A stretch of DNA of 64,000 nt from contig NZ_PGEX01000001.1 of assembly GCF_002797675.1 (NCBI RefSeq), forward strand, positions 2,294,001 through 2,358,000, given 5' to 3'. Below, one piece after another: positions 18,367 to 27,060 of the stretch. Made by a program: the position numbers and the translations under genes. Within the stretch, counting starts at the first letter, position 1. Each line of letters starts with the position of its first letter. This DNA is from Hallerella succinigenes. Lineage in GTDB: Bacteria; Fibrobacterota; Fibrobacteria; Fibrobacterales; Fibrobacteraceae. The notes beneath the pieces are model-generated. The model worked only from the letters and a program-made list of their open reading frames with translations, made no database searches and was not told where the DNA came from.

Positions 18367-19320
18367 TCAATCGAAATTTCTGCCTTTTAAATCAAAAGAT
18401 TTCCCTGCTTTAAAATAACATGGAGAAAAGGGATCCTTGCAATGTTTGGAATCTAAAATATTCGAACGAAACACCTTTTTTGAAATGGATAGACTTGGTT
18501 TTTCGTCATTATTTCCCTCATTAGAATTTTCTTCTTGATACAACATAAGAATTTCATGTTCTGTTAATGCTCTACCGTAAATGCGCAAATCATCAATTTT
18601 TCCTTGAAAGAAACTCCACTTAGAACGAGTTCCTAACCGTAACGGCGCTGTTCCATTTTGAACTTGAACACCATAGGTAACATCAAATAAATCATCTTGA
18701 TCTTTTTGAACTCCATTTTTGAATAAAGTAATTTTATTCGTTGTAATATCATACCTAGCCACAAAATGAATCCACTCATTAGCTTCTAAAGATTCTTGCA
18801 CATAACTTCCGGCCCCTAAACCACCGGCTAAATTAAACGCATACGCAGACATTCGATTTGGCCTATTTTCTTGTGATTCGGAAAGATTTTTGTTATACAT
18901 TCTAAAAGTCCATTCGTGTTGATTTGGTTCTCCCTTACCCATCCAATGCACATAACCACCACTTTCTGCATTTTCAAAATTCAAAACTTCTGGACTTACC
19001 CAAACAGAAATAGTCAAAGCACCCTGTGTAATAATGCTAAAAGCGTCGTGGTCAGAAATTTCAAGATAACTTTCTTTCCCGTCAAAATAAGCCGCTGAAT
19101 TTTCATTACCAAAACGATCTACACCAAATGAAGTTCCATAATTTTTAACCGAAAAACTTTCAAGAGAATCTGAATTAGGAAGTGCATTTTCAAAACTTTC
19201 ACTAAAAGGAAAATAAGCCACTAAATTATCACTTGGAATATTCTCCGAACTTGCAGCAGAAATGCTCATAGCAAAAGAAAAAATACAAAAGAAAATAATA
19301 CTGAAAAAGGAACGATTCAT
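18367..19320 (-). CDS. Secreted LamG-domain protein
   Basis: The signal peptide (about residues 1-22) is followed by L-V-A-Y-F-P-F-S-E-S and a LamG/concanavalin-type domain: A-A-Y-F-D-G-K-E-S-Y-L-E-I, T-I-S-V-W-V, W-I-H-F-V-A-R-Y-D, K-N-G-V-Q-K-D and K-I-D-D-L-R-I-Y-G-R-A-L-T-E-H-E-I. The C-terminus ends in F-D-L-K-G-R-N-F-D, close to the F-D-L-L-G-R ending of other secreted proteins here. By eye the gene is more AT-rich than the flanking chromosome, which suggests acquisition with the island. Likely a surface carbohydrate- or adhesion-related protein. Confidence 0.8.
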   Translation of the reverse strand: MNRSFFSIIFFCIFSFAMSISAASSENIPSDNLVAYFPFSESFENALPNSDSLESFSVKNYGTSFGVDRFGNENSAAYFDGKESYLEISDHDAFSIITQGALTISVWVSPEVLNFENAESGGYVHWMGKGEPNQHEWTFRMYNKNLSESQENRPNRMSAYAFNLAGGLGAGSYVQESLEANEWIHFVARYDITTNKITLFKNGVQKDQDDLFDVTYGVQVQNGTAPLRLGTRSKWSFFQGKIDDLRIYGRALTEHEILMLYQEENSNEGNNDEKPSLSISKKVFRSNILDSKHCKDPFSPCYFKAGKSFDLKGRNFD

Positions 19321-19339
19321 AGTAATGAATATAAACTTT

Positions 19340-19643
19340 GGCTCTGTTAGCCATTATGGTTGTTGACATCTAGCGTGAATATAGATTTTATTCTGAAAAA
19401 GTGGAAATACGCCTTCAAACAACATGGATATACGCCGGAAATCAACCGTTTCGGACTTGCAATCGGGACACGCGATATGGCAGCCGAGGAACGCCTTGCG
19501 GGACTTCTTGTCCAGTCCGATGTACATCTGCCTGAGCAGGGCTATCTGCGGCGCAATCCCGTCCATCGCCACAAATGTTCATTCCGGCGATGACAAATTA
19601 TGTCATTTTAAGCTTGTCAACAACCATTTGAAGGAACAGAGCC
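19340..19643 (-). mobile_element. Internally deleted IS1595-like element B with both ends
   Basis: This 304-bp copy keeps both inverted ends (GGCTCTGTTAGCCATT and the complement of GGCTCTGTTCC). The minus strand still encodes the transposase N-terminus (I-A-P-Q-I-A-L-L-R-Q-M-Y, L-D-K-K-S-R-K, C-P-D-C-K-S) fused in frame to its C-terminus (N-K-I-Y-I-H-A-R-C), with the DDE core missing. The 8-base flanks (TAAACTTT and TATCGATT) do not match, so no target duplication survives. ATGACA/TGTCAT forms a small palindrome near the right end. Confidence 0.75.
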
Positions 19644-20410
19644 TATCGATTAAATTTTATGATGTACTTGCTGTTGGCGGGGCGGCCGAGGAGGTCGAAA
19701 TGTTTTGCTTTTTCGGGGATGAATGTCGGGCGGTTTTTGCGGAGAATCGAGGTGGTAGAATTGGGGTTGACCATAATATAGAACATCTTTTCCTCGCTAT
19801 TTTTGTTTGACACAACGAATCCGTTTTCGGTATTTGTTATCATTTGCTGGGTTGTGCTGGAAGGGGAATCGTAGGAGGTTATGACGCAGGTGTTTTCGTC
19901 ATTGGGGTCTGGGGTTATGAAGGAGCTTTGTTCCTTTTGGAGTGTGTTTTCGGGTAAGTCCCATGCTTCCCTATAAAGGGTGTCGTTTCGCAAGTATACA
20001 ATTCTTATATAGTCAACCTTCGGTTCATCGGAGATCGCGGGACTATAGACATAGGTCAGGGAAGAATCCATTCCTATGAAATAGGTTTCTTCCTGGATGA
20101 TTTGGTCGTTGTAATAGGTAGTTGTCCTGATGTTTTCTTCGGATGTTTCCTGAATCGTCTTTTGATGAATTGTTGAACAATTGTCCTCTAGCTCTACGCA
20201 CCGGACGATGCTGTCCAGGTTGCTCCCTGTATAGTGGTATTTCATGGAGGCGTAGTAAGTAAAATCGTGACCGTAGTTTTCGATGTAGGCACTGTCTACC
20301 AAATATGTATTTGTGGTGCTGGATGTAAAAGATGTCTGGAACATGTCGCGGCAGTTGATTGCGAAAACATTCAATGCCAGGATGGAGAGAATGAGGATTA
20401 GTTTTTTCAT
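19643..20410 (-). CDS. Secreted protein of unknown function with C-terminal F-D-L-L-G-R motif
   Basis: A short signal peptide (M-K-K-L-I-L-I-L-S to about residue 17) is followed by about 190 residues rich in Ser/Thr/Tyr beta-type sequence with no family I recognise. The C-terminus has K-A-K-H-F-D-L-L-G-R-P, like the protein at 59178. The stop codon TAG is completed by the last base of the neighbouring IS end, so the original end of the protein may have been changed by that insertion. Confidence 0.65.
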   Translation of the reverse strand: MKKLILILSILALNVFAINCRDMFQTSFTSSTTNTYLVDSAYIENYGHDFTYYASMKYHYTGSNLDSIVRCVELEDNCSTIHQKTIQETSEENIRTTTYYNDQIIQEETYFIGMDSSLTYVYSPAISDEPKVDYIRIVYLRNDTLYREAWDLPENTLQKEQSSFITPDPNDENTCVITSYDSPSSTTQQMITNTENGFVVSNKNSEEKMFYIMVNPNSTTSILRKNRPTFIPEKAKHFDLLGRPANSKYIIKFNR

Positions 20411-20429
20411 GTGAGAAAATATAGTAAAT

Positions 20430-20463
20430 GGCTCTGTTAACCATTATGGTTGTTGATATCTAG
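20430..20463. repeat. IS1595-like left-end fragment C, split by an IS5-family insertion
   Basis: GGCTCTGTTAACCATTATGG continues to ATATCTAG, where the IS5-family element is inserted; the sequence resumes after it with TATCTAGCGTGAA (21945-21957), matching copies A and B, and then diverges. No matching right end lies nearby. Confidence 0.7.
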
Positions 20464-20531
20464 TCGTCCCTTAAAATCCCGCCCAGCCCGCATAACTATT
20501 GGGAAAAACTGATTTCTACCCTGTGAAAATA

Positions 20532-20575
20532 TTGCAAGGTTTTCTAAAATATGATTGAAAACCTTGCAATTTTTT
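20532..20575 (+). terminator. Hairpin with T-run before the transposase start
   Basis: TTGCAAGGTTTTC (20532-20544) and its exact complement (20557-20569) form a 13-bp stem followed by TTTTTT, just before the ATG at 20576. Such hairpins near IS ends can block transcription entering from outside and limit transposase expression. Confidence 0.65.
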
Positions 20576-21928
20576 ATGTACAGACCGCCAAAATCCCACG
20601 CACAGACAAGCCTTTTCTGTTCCCTTGAGGAGCAATTGAACCACAAGCATCCCCTTTACGTTCTCGCGAACAAGATTGACTGGAACAAGTTCGAGACCGA
20701 GTTTTCGAAACGGTTTGACGACAAAATGGGAGCCCCGAACAAGCCGATCCGTCTCATGACCGGGCTCATCATCCTGAAGCACATCCGCAACGTATCGGAC
20801 GAGTCCGTCGTGGAGCAGTTTCAGGAAAACGCCTATTACCAGTATTTTTGCGGAGAACGGTTCTTCTCGACGGAGCAACCCTGCGACCCGAGCGAACTTG
20901 TTCACTTCCGGCACATGATTGGCGAAGCGGGCATGGACATGATCCTCAAGGAAAGTATCCTCGTCAACGATGACCACGATAAACAAGGACCGACAGGATG
21001 CGGCACGGTCTTTCTTGACACGACCGTGCAGGAAAAGAACATCACGTTCCCTACAGACGCCAAACTTGCGAACAAGATAATAGAACAGGTACAGAGGATC
21101 GTGGAAGAGCATGATCTTCCGCAAAGACAGTCCTACAAGAGAACCTTGAAGAAGGTCCATCGTGACCAGCGTTTCCGCAATCACCCGAAGAACGGCAAGA
21201 AGGCTCACAAGGCAGATCGCAGGCTGAAGACAATCGCGGGACGGCTCGTCCGTGAATTAGAGCGAAATCTCGCCAGCAAGAACTTGTTGAACACGTACAA
21301 AGAAAAAATCGAGCTTTTCAAAAAAGTTCTGGCACAGAAGAAATGCGACAAGGACAAGGTCTATTCGCTTCACGAACCCGAAGTAAAATGCATCGGCAAG
21401 GGCAAGGAACACAAGAAATACGAGTTCGGCAACAAGGTGTCAATCGCCCGGAGCTACAGCGGCATCATTGTCGGCGCGGTCTCGTTCCGGGACGAGTATG
21501 ACGGACATACGATAGACGATACGCTTGACCATGTTGAACAAATGCTTGGATTCAGGCCGAGCCAGGCCGCATGCGACCGAGGCTACCGCGGACAAAAGGA
21601 ATCCGGAACGACAAAGATCGTGATACCGGACGTCCCGAAGAAAAACGCGACTTACTACCAGAAGGAAAAGGCTCACAAGCTTTTTTGCAAGAGGGCAGGC
21701 ATCGAGCCTATCAACGGCCACCTGAAAAGCGACCACCGTATGGGTAGAAATTTCTACAAGGGAATCTTTGGCGACATGCTCAATGCAAAGCTTGCAGCAG
21801 CGGCGTTCAACTTCAAGAGGGCCATGAGGCGCTTTTTTGTCCTGTTGGAATGGCTATACTGTTGCTTCCTTTGCCGGGAAGGGGTGAATAAAAACGGCGA
21901 ACCTCCTTATCCTGCGCTCGCGAAGTGA
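20576..21928 (+). CDS. IS5-family transposase
   Basis: DDE transposase of 450 residues. The N-terminal DUF772-like domain (L-I-L-K-H-I-R-N-V-S-D, V-H-F-R-H-M-I-G) precedes the catalytic parts: F-L-D-T-T-V (first Asp), A-C-D-R-G-Y-R-G (second Asp) and F-C-K-R-A-G-I-E-P-I-N-G-H-L-K, which fits the IS4/IS5 Y-(2)-R-(3)-E-(6)-K pattern with Phe for Tyr. No frameshift, so it is probably functional. ATG 20576 is preferred over TTG 20555, which lies inside the hairpin. Confidence 0.88.
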   Translation: MYRPPKSHAQTSLFCSLEEQLNHKHPLYVLANKIDWNKFETEFSKRFDDKMGAPNKPIRLMTGLIILKHIRNVSDESVVEQFQENAYYQYFCGERFFSTEQPCDPSELVHFRHMIGEAGMDMILKESILVNDDHDKQGPTGCGTVFLDTTVQEKNITFPTDAKLANKIIEQVQRIVEEHDLPQRQSYKRTLKKVHRDQRFRNHPKNGKKAHKADRRLKTIAGRLVRELERNLASKNLLNTYKEKIELFKKVLAQKKCDKDKVYSLHEPEVKCIGKGKEHKKYEFGNKVSIARSYSGIIVGAVSFRDEYDGHTIDDTLDHVEQMLGFRPSQAACDRGYRGQKESGTTKIVIPDVPKKNATYYQKEKAHKLFCKRAGIEPINGHLKSDHRMGRNFYKGIFGDMLNAKLAAAAFNFKRAMRRFFVLLEWLYCCFLCREGVNKNGEPPYPALAK

Positions 21929-21943
21929 CTTTTTAAGGGTCAA

Positions 21944-22102
21944 CTATCTAGCGTGAAAAAAATTATCTGCATCATTCTCTAATTCTTCTTCGTTTTGATT
22001 ATTATTGTGTTTGCATCTAGATTTCCATTTAGCATCAAATAGTCTTCTAAATGACTTTAGCATTCTTACCTGTTGTGGGTTGTAACTAATTTTGATTGAC
22101 AT
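21944..22102 (-). CDS. Small truncated ORF after res, ending in the IS5 end
   Basis: This 52-residue frame starts MSIKISYNPQ and is basic then acidic. Its stop (TAG) lies where the IS5 element and IS-end fragment C begin, so it is probably the 5' part of a gene cut by IS insertion. It lies about 23 bases downstream of res on the same strand and may once have been the last gene of the operon. No family recognised. Confidence 0.35.
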   Translation of the reverse strand: MSIKISYNPQQVRMLKSFRRLFDAKWKSRCKHNNNQNEEELENDADNFFHAR

Positions 22103-22125
22103 ATATCAATATTTTTAGGTGTTAT

Positions 22126-25100
22126 TTACCCTGCTCTTACTGCATTCAGCAAATCCTGGTAGCTCGCTACGTGCGCGTAGTGAACATTCCCGGTCGAGGC
22201 TTCATTGAATAGCTTCTTGGCGCATTCGATTTTTGCCTTTTCGACAGGGCGTAGCATCATCGAATCCATTGAGCCCTTTGTTTCGGCGACAAAGAATACG
22301 TGCTTCACTTTATCTTTTTCAAAAGCGATTGCCCAGTCAGGGGCGTAGTTGCCTACAGGGGTCGGAATCTGGAAGCTTCTCGGTAGTTTGGCGTACACGC
22401 ACACTTCGGTTGCCTTTTCAAGAGCTTGGGCGAAATCTTTTTCGCCGTCACTGTCGGGGAACACGTATTCCATGATGCTCTTGTTGGCTGGGATTGCACG
22501 TTCGTATGTCGAAGAATGCTTTTCGTTAGTGAAAATGGTACTGTCGTAAGTGTCGTCGATTGTGTTGTAGCGGATGCACTCCACAATCATAGTCGCTTTC
22601 TGTTCCTTGATGGTCTTGATAACCTTGCTGATAAATTCTTCAGGATTGCTCTTGAATAACGCAAACTTGCTTGCATCAATCCGCTTCAATATGGCGACGA
22701 CGGTTTTGCGTGTAAGTGTCGCACCCTTGGCGATTTCGCCAACCAAATCATACTTGGTTTGTGACATGGCGGCGATATCGACTACTTCCGAGGCTGTTTT
22801 CTGGTTGTCATCAAAATCGTTTACGTCTTTCTGTTCGCCAGAATGGACTGTATAAGACAATTTCTTCACAATCAAGTTTGCGTTGATATCATTCACGACT
22901 TTCTTGATGAGTTCGTCGCTGTCGTAGTGGACGGTATAGGCATACTTGTGGTTGATTTGATTCCACAGTTCCTGGAATTCCTTCTTTTCGAAGTTCGCCT
23001 TGTTGAGCCCGTTATCCTTGATTTCGGTCTGGTTGCCGTCTTCGACCATTCCGTCAAGTGCGACCGATTCGTCGAAGATAGATTGCACAAGCTTGTGGAT
23101 ATCTGCTTCCATAGGGGCGATGGATGCCTTCTTGATTGGCTCCAGCGTTCCGTTCTTGGCGGCATCCTTATATACGTCGGTGACATTGCCCTTTTCGTCG
23201 ATGTAATCGTTAATGAGCAAGTAGGCGTGAATGGCATCCGCTTCGGCCTTTGTAATCGGGCGCTTGACTCCATCGACAGTGACATTCTTGCCGATAAAGA
23301 ATTCCTCATCTGCCTTTGTCGGGCGAGTGCGCAGGACTTCCTTGGTTTCGGCTTGAAGGCCCGAGACAAAATCCTTGTAGCTTTCGTTTGCGATAACGGT
23401 CAGCTTGTTGACTTCGTGAATATTTTCGCCGAGGGTATCAAGATCCATACGATTTCCGTTGACATCTACGCACAAGCGGAGTCCGCGGCCTACTTCTTGA
23501 CGTTTTGCTGTAGCAGAACTTGCGTGGCGCAAGGTGCAGATTTGGAACACGTTTGGGTTGTCCCAACCTTCGCGGAGAGCCGAATGCGAGAAGATGAATC
23601 GCGTCGGTTCATCAAAACTGAGCAGCTGTTCCTTGTTTTTGAGGATCAAGTCGTATGCAGAAATATCGTCCGCGATGTCGGAGCCACGCTTAAGGGCGCT
23701 GTTGACGGCATGGCCCTTCTTGTCGATGGAAAAATATCCGTTATGGACTTGTGCTGCGTCAAAGCGATCTAGGTATTCCTGATATTTCCCGTTGAACAGG
23801 TTGCTGTTTTCGTTACGGTAGTAATCGTATTCTTCTTCGAATATCTTCTGGTATTCGCCCTTGACTTCGTTGCCTTCGTCATCGTATGACTTGTACTTGG
23901 AAACTTCGTCAATGAAGAAAAGTGAAAGCGTCTTGATGCCGCGTTCGAAATTGAATTTTTCCTTTTCGAAGTGCGACTTGATGGTTTCGCGGATTTGGGC
24001 GCGCTTCATGGCGTCTTCGGAAATGTCGCCGACAACCTGACCCTTGCTTAAAACAACGTCATTGACAAAAGTGACCGAACTGCGTTCAGGGTCGATATTC
24101 AGGACTTCGAGCCCCTTATAGACCTGGAGGCCTGTTGCGGTTTCAAGCTTGTCGCCCGCCACGAAACTCAAAATTTTACGGGTAATAACGCCGCTTTTCA
24201 ACTTGACATTGACTTCTATCTTTGCGATAGGGGCCTTGTTCTTGCTCTTGACGATGTCGTCAAGATACATGTAGTCCTTGATGCCAGGAATATTGCTGAT
24301 TTCAAAACCCTTGACCTGGATTTTCTTGACCAATTTTTTGTTGTATGCATCCAGTGCGTCCAAGGCGTAAATCAGGTTGTGGTCGGTCTTGTGTGTTGCC
24401 GAGAAATACAGGGTAAACAACGGATTGAACCGTTTGAGGCCTGCCTGCGTAGCGGCACCTTCCATCTTTTGCGGTTCATCCATAATGATAATCGGGCGGT
24501 TTGCTGCAAGAACATCAATAGGTTTACGGCTTGCAAATTCGTCACGTTCGGAATAGATAATCTTGCTTTCTTTATTGTTCGCCCCCTCTTTCATGGAACT
24601 GGCGAACGCCTGCGTGTTAATAATCATTACGTTGATTCCGGCATCGCTTGAATAGGAATCAATCTTTTGCAGGTTTGAGCTGTCATAGACGAACCATTTG
24701 GCTTTTTTGCCGTAGTGTTCAAAGAAATGCGTTTCAAGCATCTCGAAACTTTTGGCGACGCCTTCGCGGATGGCGATACTCGGCACGACGACAACAAACT
24801 TGCTCCAACCATATCGCTTGTTCAGCTCGAACATCGACTTGATATAGACATACGTCTTGCCGGTGCCGGTTTCCATTTCAATGTCAAGGTTCACAAGTCC
24901 AAGATTTTTGTTCAGCTTTTCAGACTTCTTGATGTCGTTTTCGAGCTGGAGCTGGCGGATATTTTCAAGAAGATTGCCTTCGGATTGCACTAGTTCGTGG
25001 TTACTGAAGCCTTCCTCGTTTTCGAGCCTGAGCATAGGCGAATCGACCTTGCCGATATCGCGACGGTACAAGGTCTTGTCAATACAGGGTTCGCCATCGA

Positions 25101-25164
25101 ACACGCGGGCGATGCATTCCACCGCGTCGGTCTGGTACTGTTGAATCTTGAACTTGAATTTCAT
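22126..25164 (-). CDS. res: Type III restriction endonuclease subunit Res
   Basis: ATP-dependent translocase and nuclease that cuts DNA when two unmethylated sites are met by the Mod-Res complex. The 1012-residue protein has Walker A M-E-T-G-T-G-K-T (97-104), D-E-P-Q as motif II, Y-F-S-A-T-H as motif III, V-G-R-G-L-R-L as motif VI, and a C-terminal nuclease with P-D-W and E-T-K-G matching a PD-(D/E)XK site. Its start overlaps the mod stop (TAATG), so the pair is coupled. No frameshift seen. Confidence 0.93.
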   Translation of the reverse strand: MKFKFKIQQYQTDAVECIARVFDGEPCIDKTLYRRDIGKVDSPMLRLENEEGFSNHELVQSEGNLLENIRQLQLENDIKKSEKLNKNLGLVNLDIEMETGTGKTYVYIKSMFELNKRYGWSKFVVVVPSIAIREGVAKSFEMLETHFFEHYGKKAKWFVYDSSNLQKIDSYSSDAGINVMIINTQAFASSMKEGANNKESKIIYSERDEFASRKPIDVLAANRPIIIMDEPQKMEGAATQAGLKRFNPLFTLYFSATHKTDHNLIYALDALDAYNKKLVKKIQVKGFEISNIPGIKDYMYLDDIVKSKNKAPIAKIEVNVKLKSGVITRKILSFVAGDKLETATGLQVYKGLEVLNIDPERSSVTFVNDVVLSKGQVVGDISEDAMKRAQIRETIKSHFEKEKFNFERGIKTLSLFFIDEVSKYKSYDDEGNEVKGEYQKIFEEEYDYYRNENSNLFNGKYQEYLDRFDAAQVHNGYFSIDKKGHAVNSALKRGSDIADDISAYDLILKNKEQLLSFDEPTRFIFSHSALREGWDNPNVFQICTLRHASSATAKRQEVGRGLRLCVDVNGNRMDLDTLGENIHEVNKLTVIANESYKDFVSGLQAETKEVLRTRPTKADEEFFIGKNVTVDGVKRPITKAEADAIHAYLLINDYIDEKGNVTDVYKDAAKNGTLEPIKKASIAPMEADIHKLVQSIFDESVALDGMVEDGNQTEIKDNGLNKANFEKKEFQELWNQINHKYAYTVHYDSDELIKKVVNDINANLIVKKLSYTVHSGEQKDVNDFDDNQKTASEVVDIAAMSQTKYDLVGEIAKGATLTRKTVVAILKRIDASKFALFKSNPEEFISKVIKTIKEQKATMIVECIRYNTIDDTYDSTIFTNEKHSSTYERAIPANKSIMEYVFPDSDGEKDFAQALEKATEVCVYAKLPRSFQIPTPVGNYAPDWAIAFEKDKVKHVFFVAETKGSMDSMMLRPVEKAKIECAKKLFNEASTGNVHYAHVASYQDLLNAVRAG

Positions 25165-27047
25165 TACAGCACCTTCCTGATGGTGTCTTTGCTGTAGGCG
25201 TTCCAGAGTTGTTCGAAGTTGTCGGCGACGTTGTCGGTGGCGAGGGAGCTGTCGCGCATGACGAAGTAGTAAGGCTTGAGTTTTGCGATTTCGGTGATGG
25301 TGGCTTCGTCGATGTTTTCGTCGAAGCAGGCGACGAGTTCCTTGTCGTTTACGAAGAAGACTTTCTTGCCGTTGATTTCACGTTCCTCGATTTTGCTGGA
25401 GAGTTCAAGGTCGCATTCGAGCATGACCTGGAACAGCAAATCCATCGGGGTGCGGTCGCGTTTGATGTTGGTGTCGAGTTTGTCGAGGAAGCCCTGGTCG
25501 ATGTCGGCGGGCTTGTAATACACGTCGTTCATATTACTTTCGGCAAGTTTCAATACGCGGAAGCCGATGTCGAGGTCTTTTGCCTTTTCACCGGATTCTT
25601 CCTTGATTTTCTTGCCTGCTCGGCGGATACGCTCCTTGCCGATTTCACAGATGTTGGAAAAACCTTGATATTTCTTTGTTTCGCTCACTAATTCTGGTAG
25701 CTGAACTAGGATGAATTTGCAGCGAGTATTTTTTTCAGCATTTTGCTGTAACAAGGCGTGTGCGGTAGATGCTGAGCCAGAGAAAAAATCTACAACAATT
25801 GAGTCTTCCTTGAGATTAGCCAAAGTCAGCAAACGCCTTAAAAGACGAACTGGTTTTGGCCCATCAAAAACTCCTTTGTCTCCAAACAGAGCGACAACTT
25901 CCTTTGCTCCCTCTTGGCTGTGTCCCACTTCTTTATAAAAAAGAATGGATGTCGGAGCCATGCCATCAAATTTCAACTCGCTTAAAAAACGCTTTATGCA
26001 AGGAACACTGTTCCCATCTGACCCAAAATAAATTCTATTATCTTGGAGTCTCTCCAAAAAAGCTTTTTTGGAGAGCCTCCAGCAGCGACCTGCTGGAGGC
26101 TCTACCACCCGCCCAGAGGGCGTGGTAATAGGGTAGTCACAATCGGCGTTGTATGTTTTGACAGACATATCACTGGGTTTCCAAACGCCACGGGGATCAT
26201 TGTCGGGATTTAAATAGCGAGCATTGGCTTCTTCTGTGCGCGGCAGTCTTCCTATTGTAAATTTCTCAATATCACGACCATACATCAAAACATAATCATG
26301 GCTATTAGAAATAAATCTTGCGTCATTTTTTGGGGAGTATGCGCGTTCCCAAATTAATTCAGCAACAAAATTTTGTTGACCAAACACTTCATCACATATC
26401 TTCTTCAAGTTTTCCTGTTCATTATCATCAATGGAAATAAATATCACGCCGTCTTCGCTAAGCAAATTCCTTGCGACTTTCAGGCGCGGGTACATCATGT
26501 TGAGCCAATCGGTATGGAAACGGCCGTTGCTTTCGCTGTTCTTCTCGAAATTCTGCAAGGTCATGTTTCCGTCTTCGTCGAACATGCCGCTCGTTTCGAG
26601 GAATGTTTCGGAATCCTGCTTGAAGTTGTCGTTATAGACAAAGTCGTTGCCCGTGTTGTAGGGCGGGTCGATGTAAATCATCTTGACCTTGCCCAGGTAG
26701 TTGTTCTGGAGCAACTTGAGCACTTCGAGGTTGTCGCCTTCGATGTAGAGGTTCTGCGTGTTGTCAAAATCGACGGATTCATCTTTGCAGGGGCGGAGCG
26801 TCATCGTGGTTGGGGCGTTCGCCTTGCGGATGGCGTCGCGCTTGCCGGGCCAATTGAACTGGTAGCGTTCCTTTTGCCCTTCGACCACTTCGCTGTTGAT
26901 TTCCTGCATGAGCAGGTCCTTGTCGATGGCACGGACCGGGTTTCCGTCCTTGTCGAGCGATTCCGTGACGCAGTTCGGGAACAGCGCCTTGAGCTTCTCA
27001 AAGTTCTCGCTTGCCATATCCGCAGTCTTCATCTTCAAGTGTTCCAT
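25164..27047 (-). CDS. mod: Type III DNA adenine methyltransferase Mod
   Basis: Site-specific N6-adenine methyltransferase that also gives Res its target specificity. D-P-P-Y is at residues 127-130 (motif IV) and the SAM-binding F-F-S-G-S-A-S-T lies C-terminal to it, the beta-class order; the variable region between is the likely target-recognition domain. At 627 residues it has normal size. ATG 27047 is preferred because AAAGGA precedes it; a longer frame reaching 27122 overlaps the upstream gene. The AT-rich middle (about 25,700-26,450) differs by eye from the rest and may mark target-domain replacement. Confidence 0.93.
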   Translation of the reverse strand: MEHLKMKTADMASENFEKLKALFPNCVTESLDKDGNPVRAIDKDLLMQEINSEVVEGQKERYQFNWPGKRDAIRKANAPTTMTLRPCKDESVDFDNTQNLYIEGDNLEVLKLLQNNYLGKVKMIYIDPPYNTGNDFVYNDNFKQDSETFLETSGMFDEDGNMTLQNFEKNSESNGRFHTDWLNMMYPRLKVARNLLSEDGVIFISIDDNEQENLKKICDEVFGQQNFVAELIWERAYSPKNDARFISNSHDYVLMYGRDIEKFTIGRLPRTEEANARYLNPDNDPRGVWKPSDMSVKTYNADCDYPITTPSGRVVEPPAGRCWRLSKKAFLERLQDNRIYFGSDGNSVPCIKRFLSELKFDGMAPTSILFYKEVGHSQEGAKEVVALFGDKGVFDGPKPVRLLRRLLTLANLKEDSIVVDFFSGSASTAHALLQQNAEKNTRCKFILVQLPELVSETKKYQGFSNICEIGKERIRRAGKKIKEESGEKAKDLDIGFRVLKLAESNMNDVYYKPADIDQGFLDKLDTNIKRDRTPMDLLFQVMLECDLELSSKIEEREINGKKVFFVNDKELVACFDENIDEATITEIAKLKPYYFVMRDSSLATDNVADNFEQLWNAYSKDTIRKVL

Positions 27048-27060
27048 TGTAAATCCTTTT

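Larger units (their letters stand above)
20464..21944 (+). mobile_element. Complete IS5-family insertion sequence
   Basis: The element is about 1.48 kb and encodes one transposase. TATCTAG occurs directly on both sides (20457-20463 and 21945-21951) and reads as a target duplication; it may be shorter, since CTAG would fit the YTAR targets of some IS5 elements. The inverted ends are short and imperfect, sharing CCCTTAAAA about five bases in from each edge. It interrupts the IS1595-like end C, so it arrived later. Confidence 0.8.
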
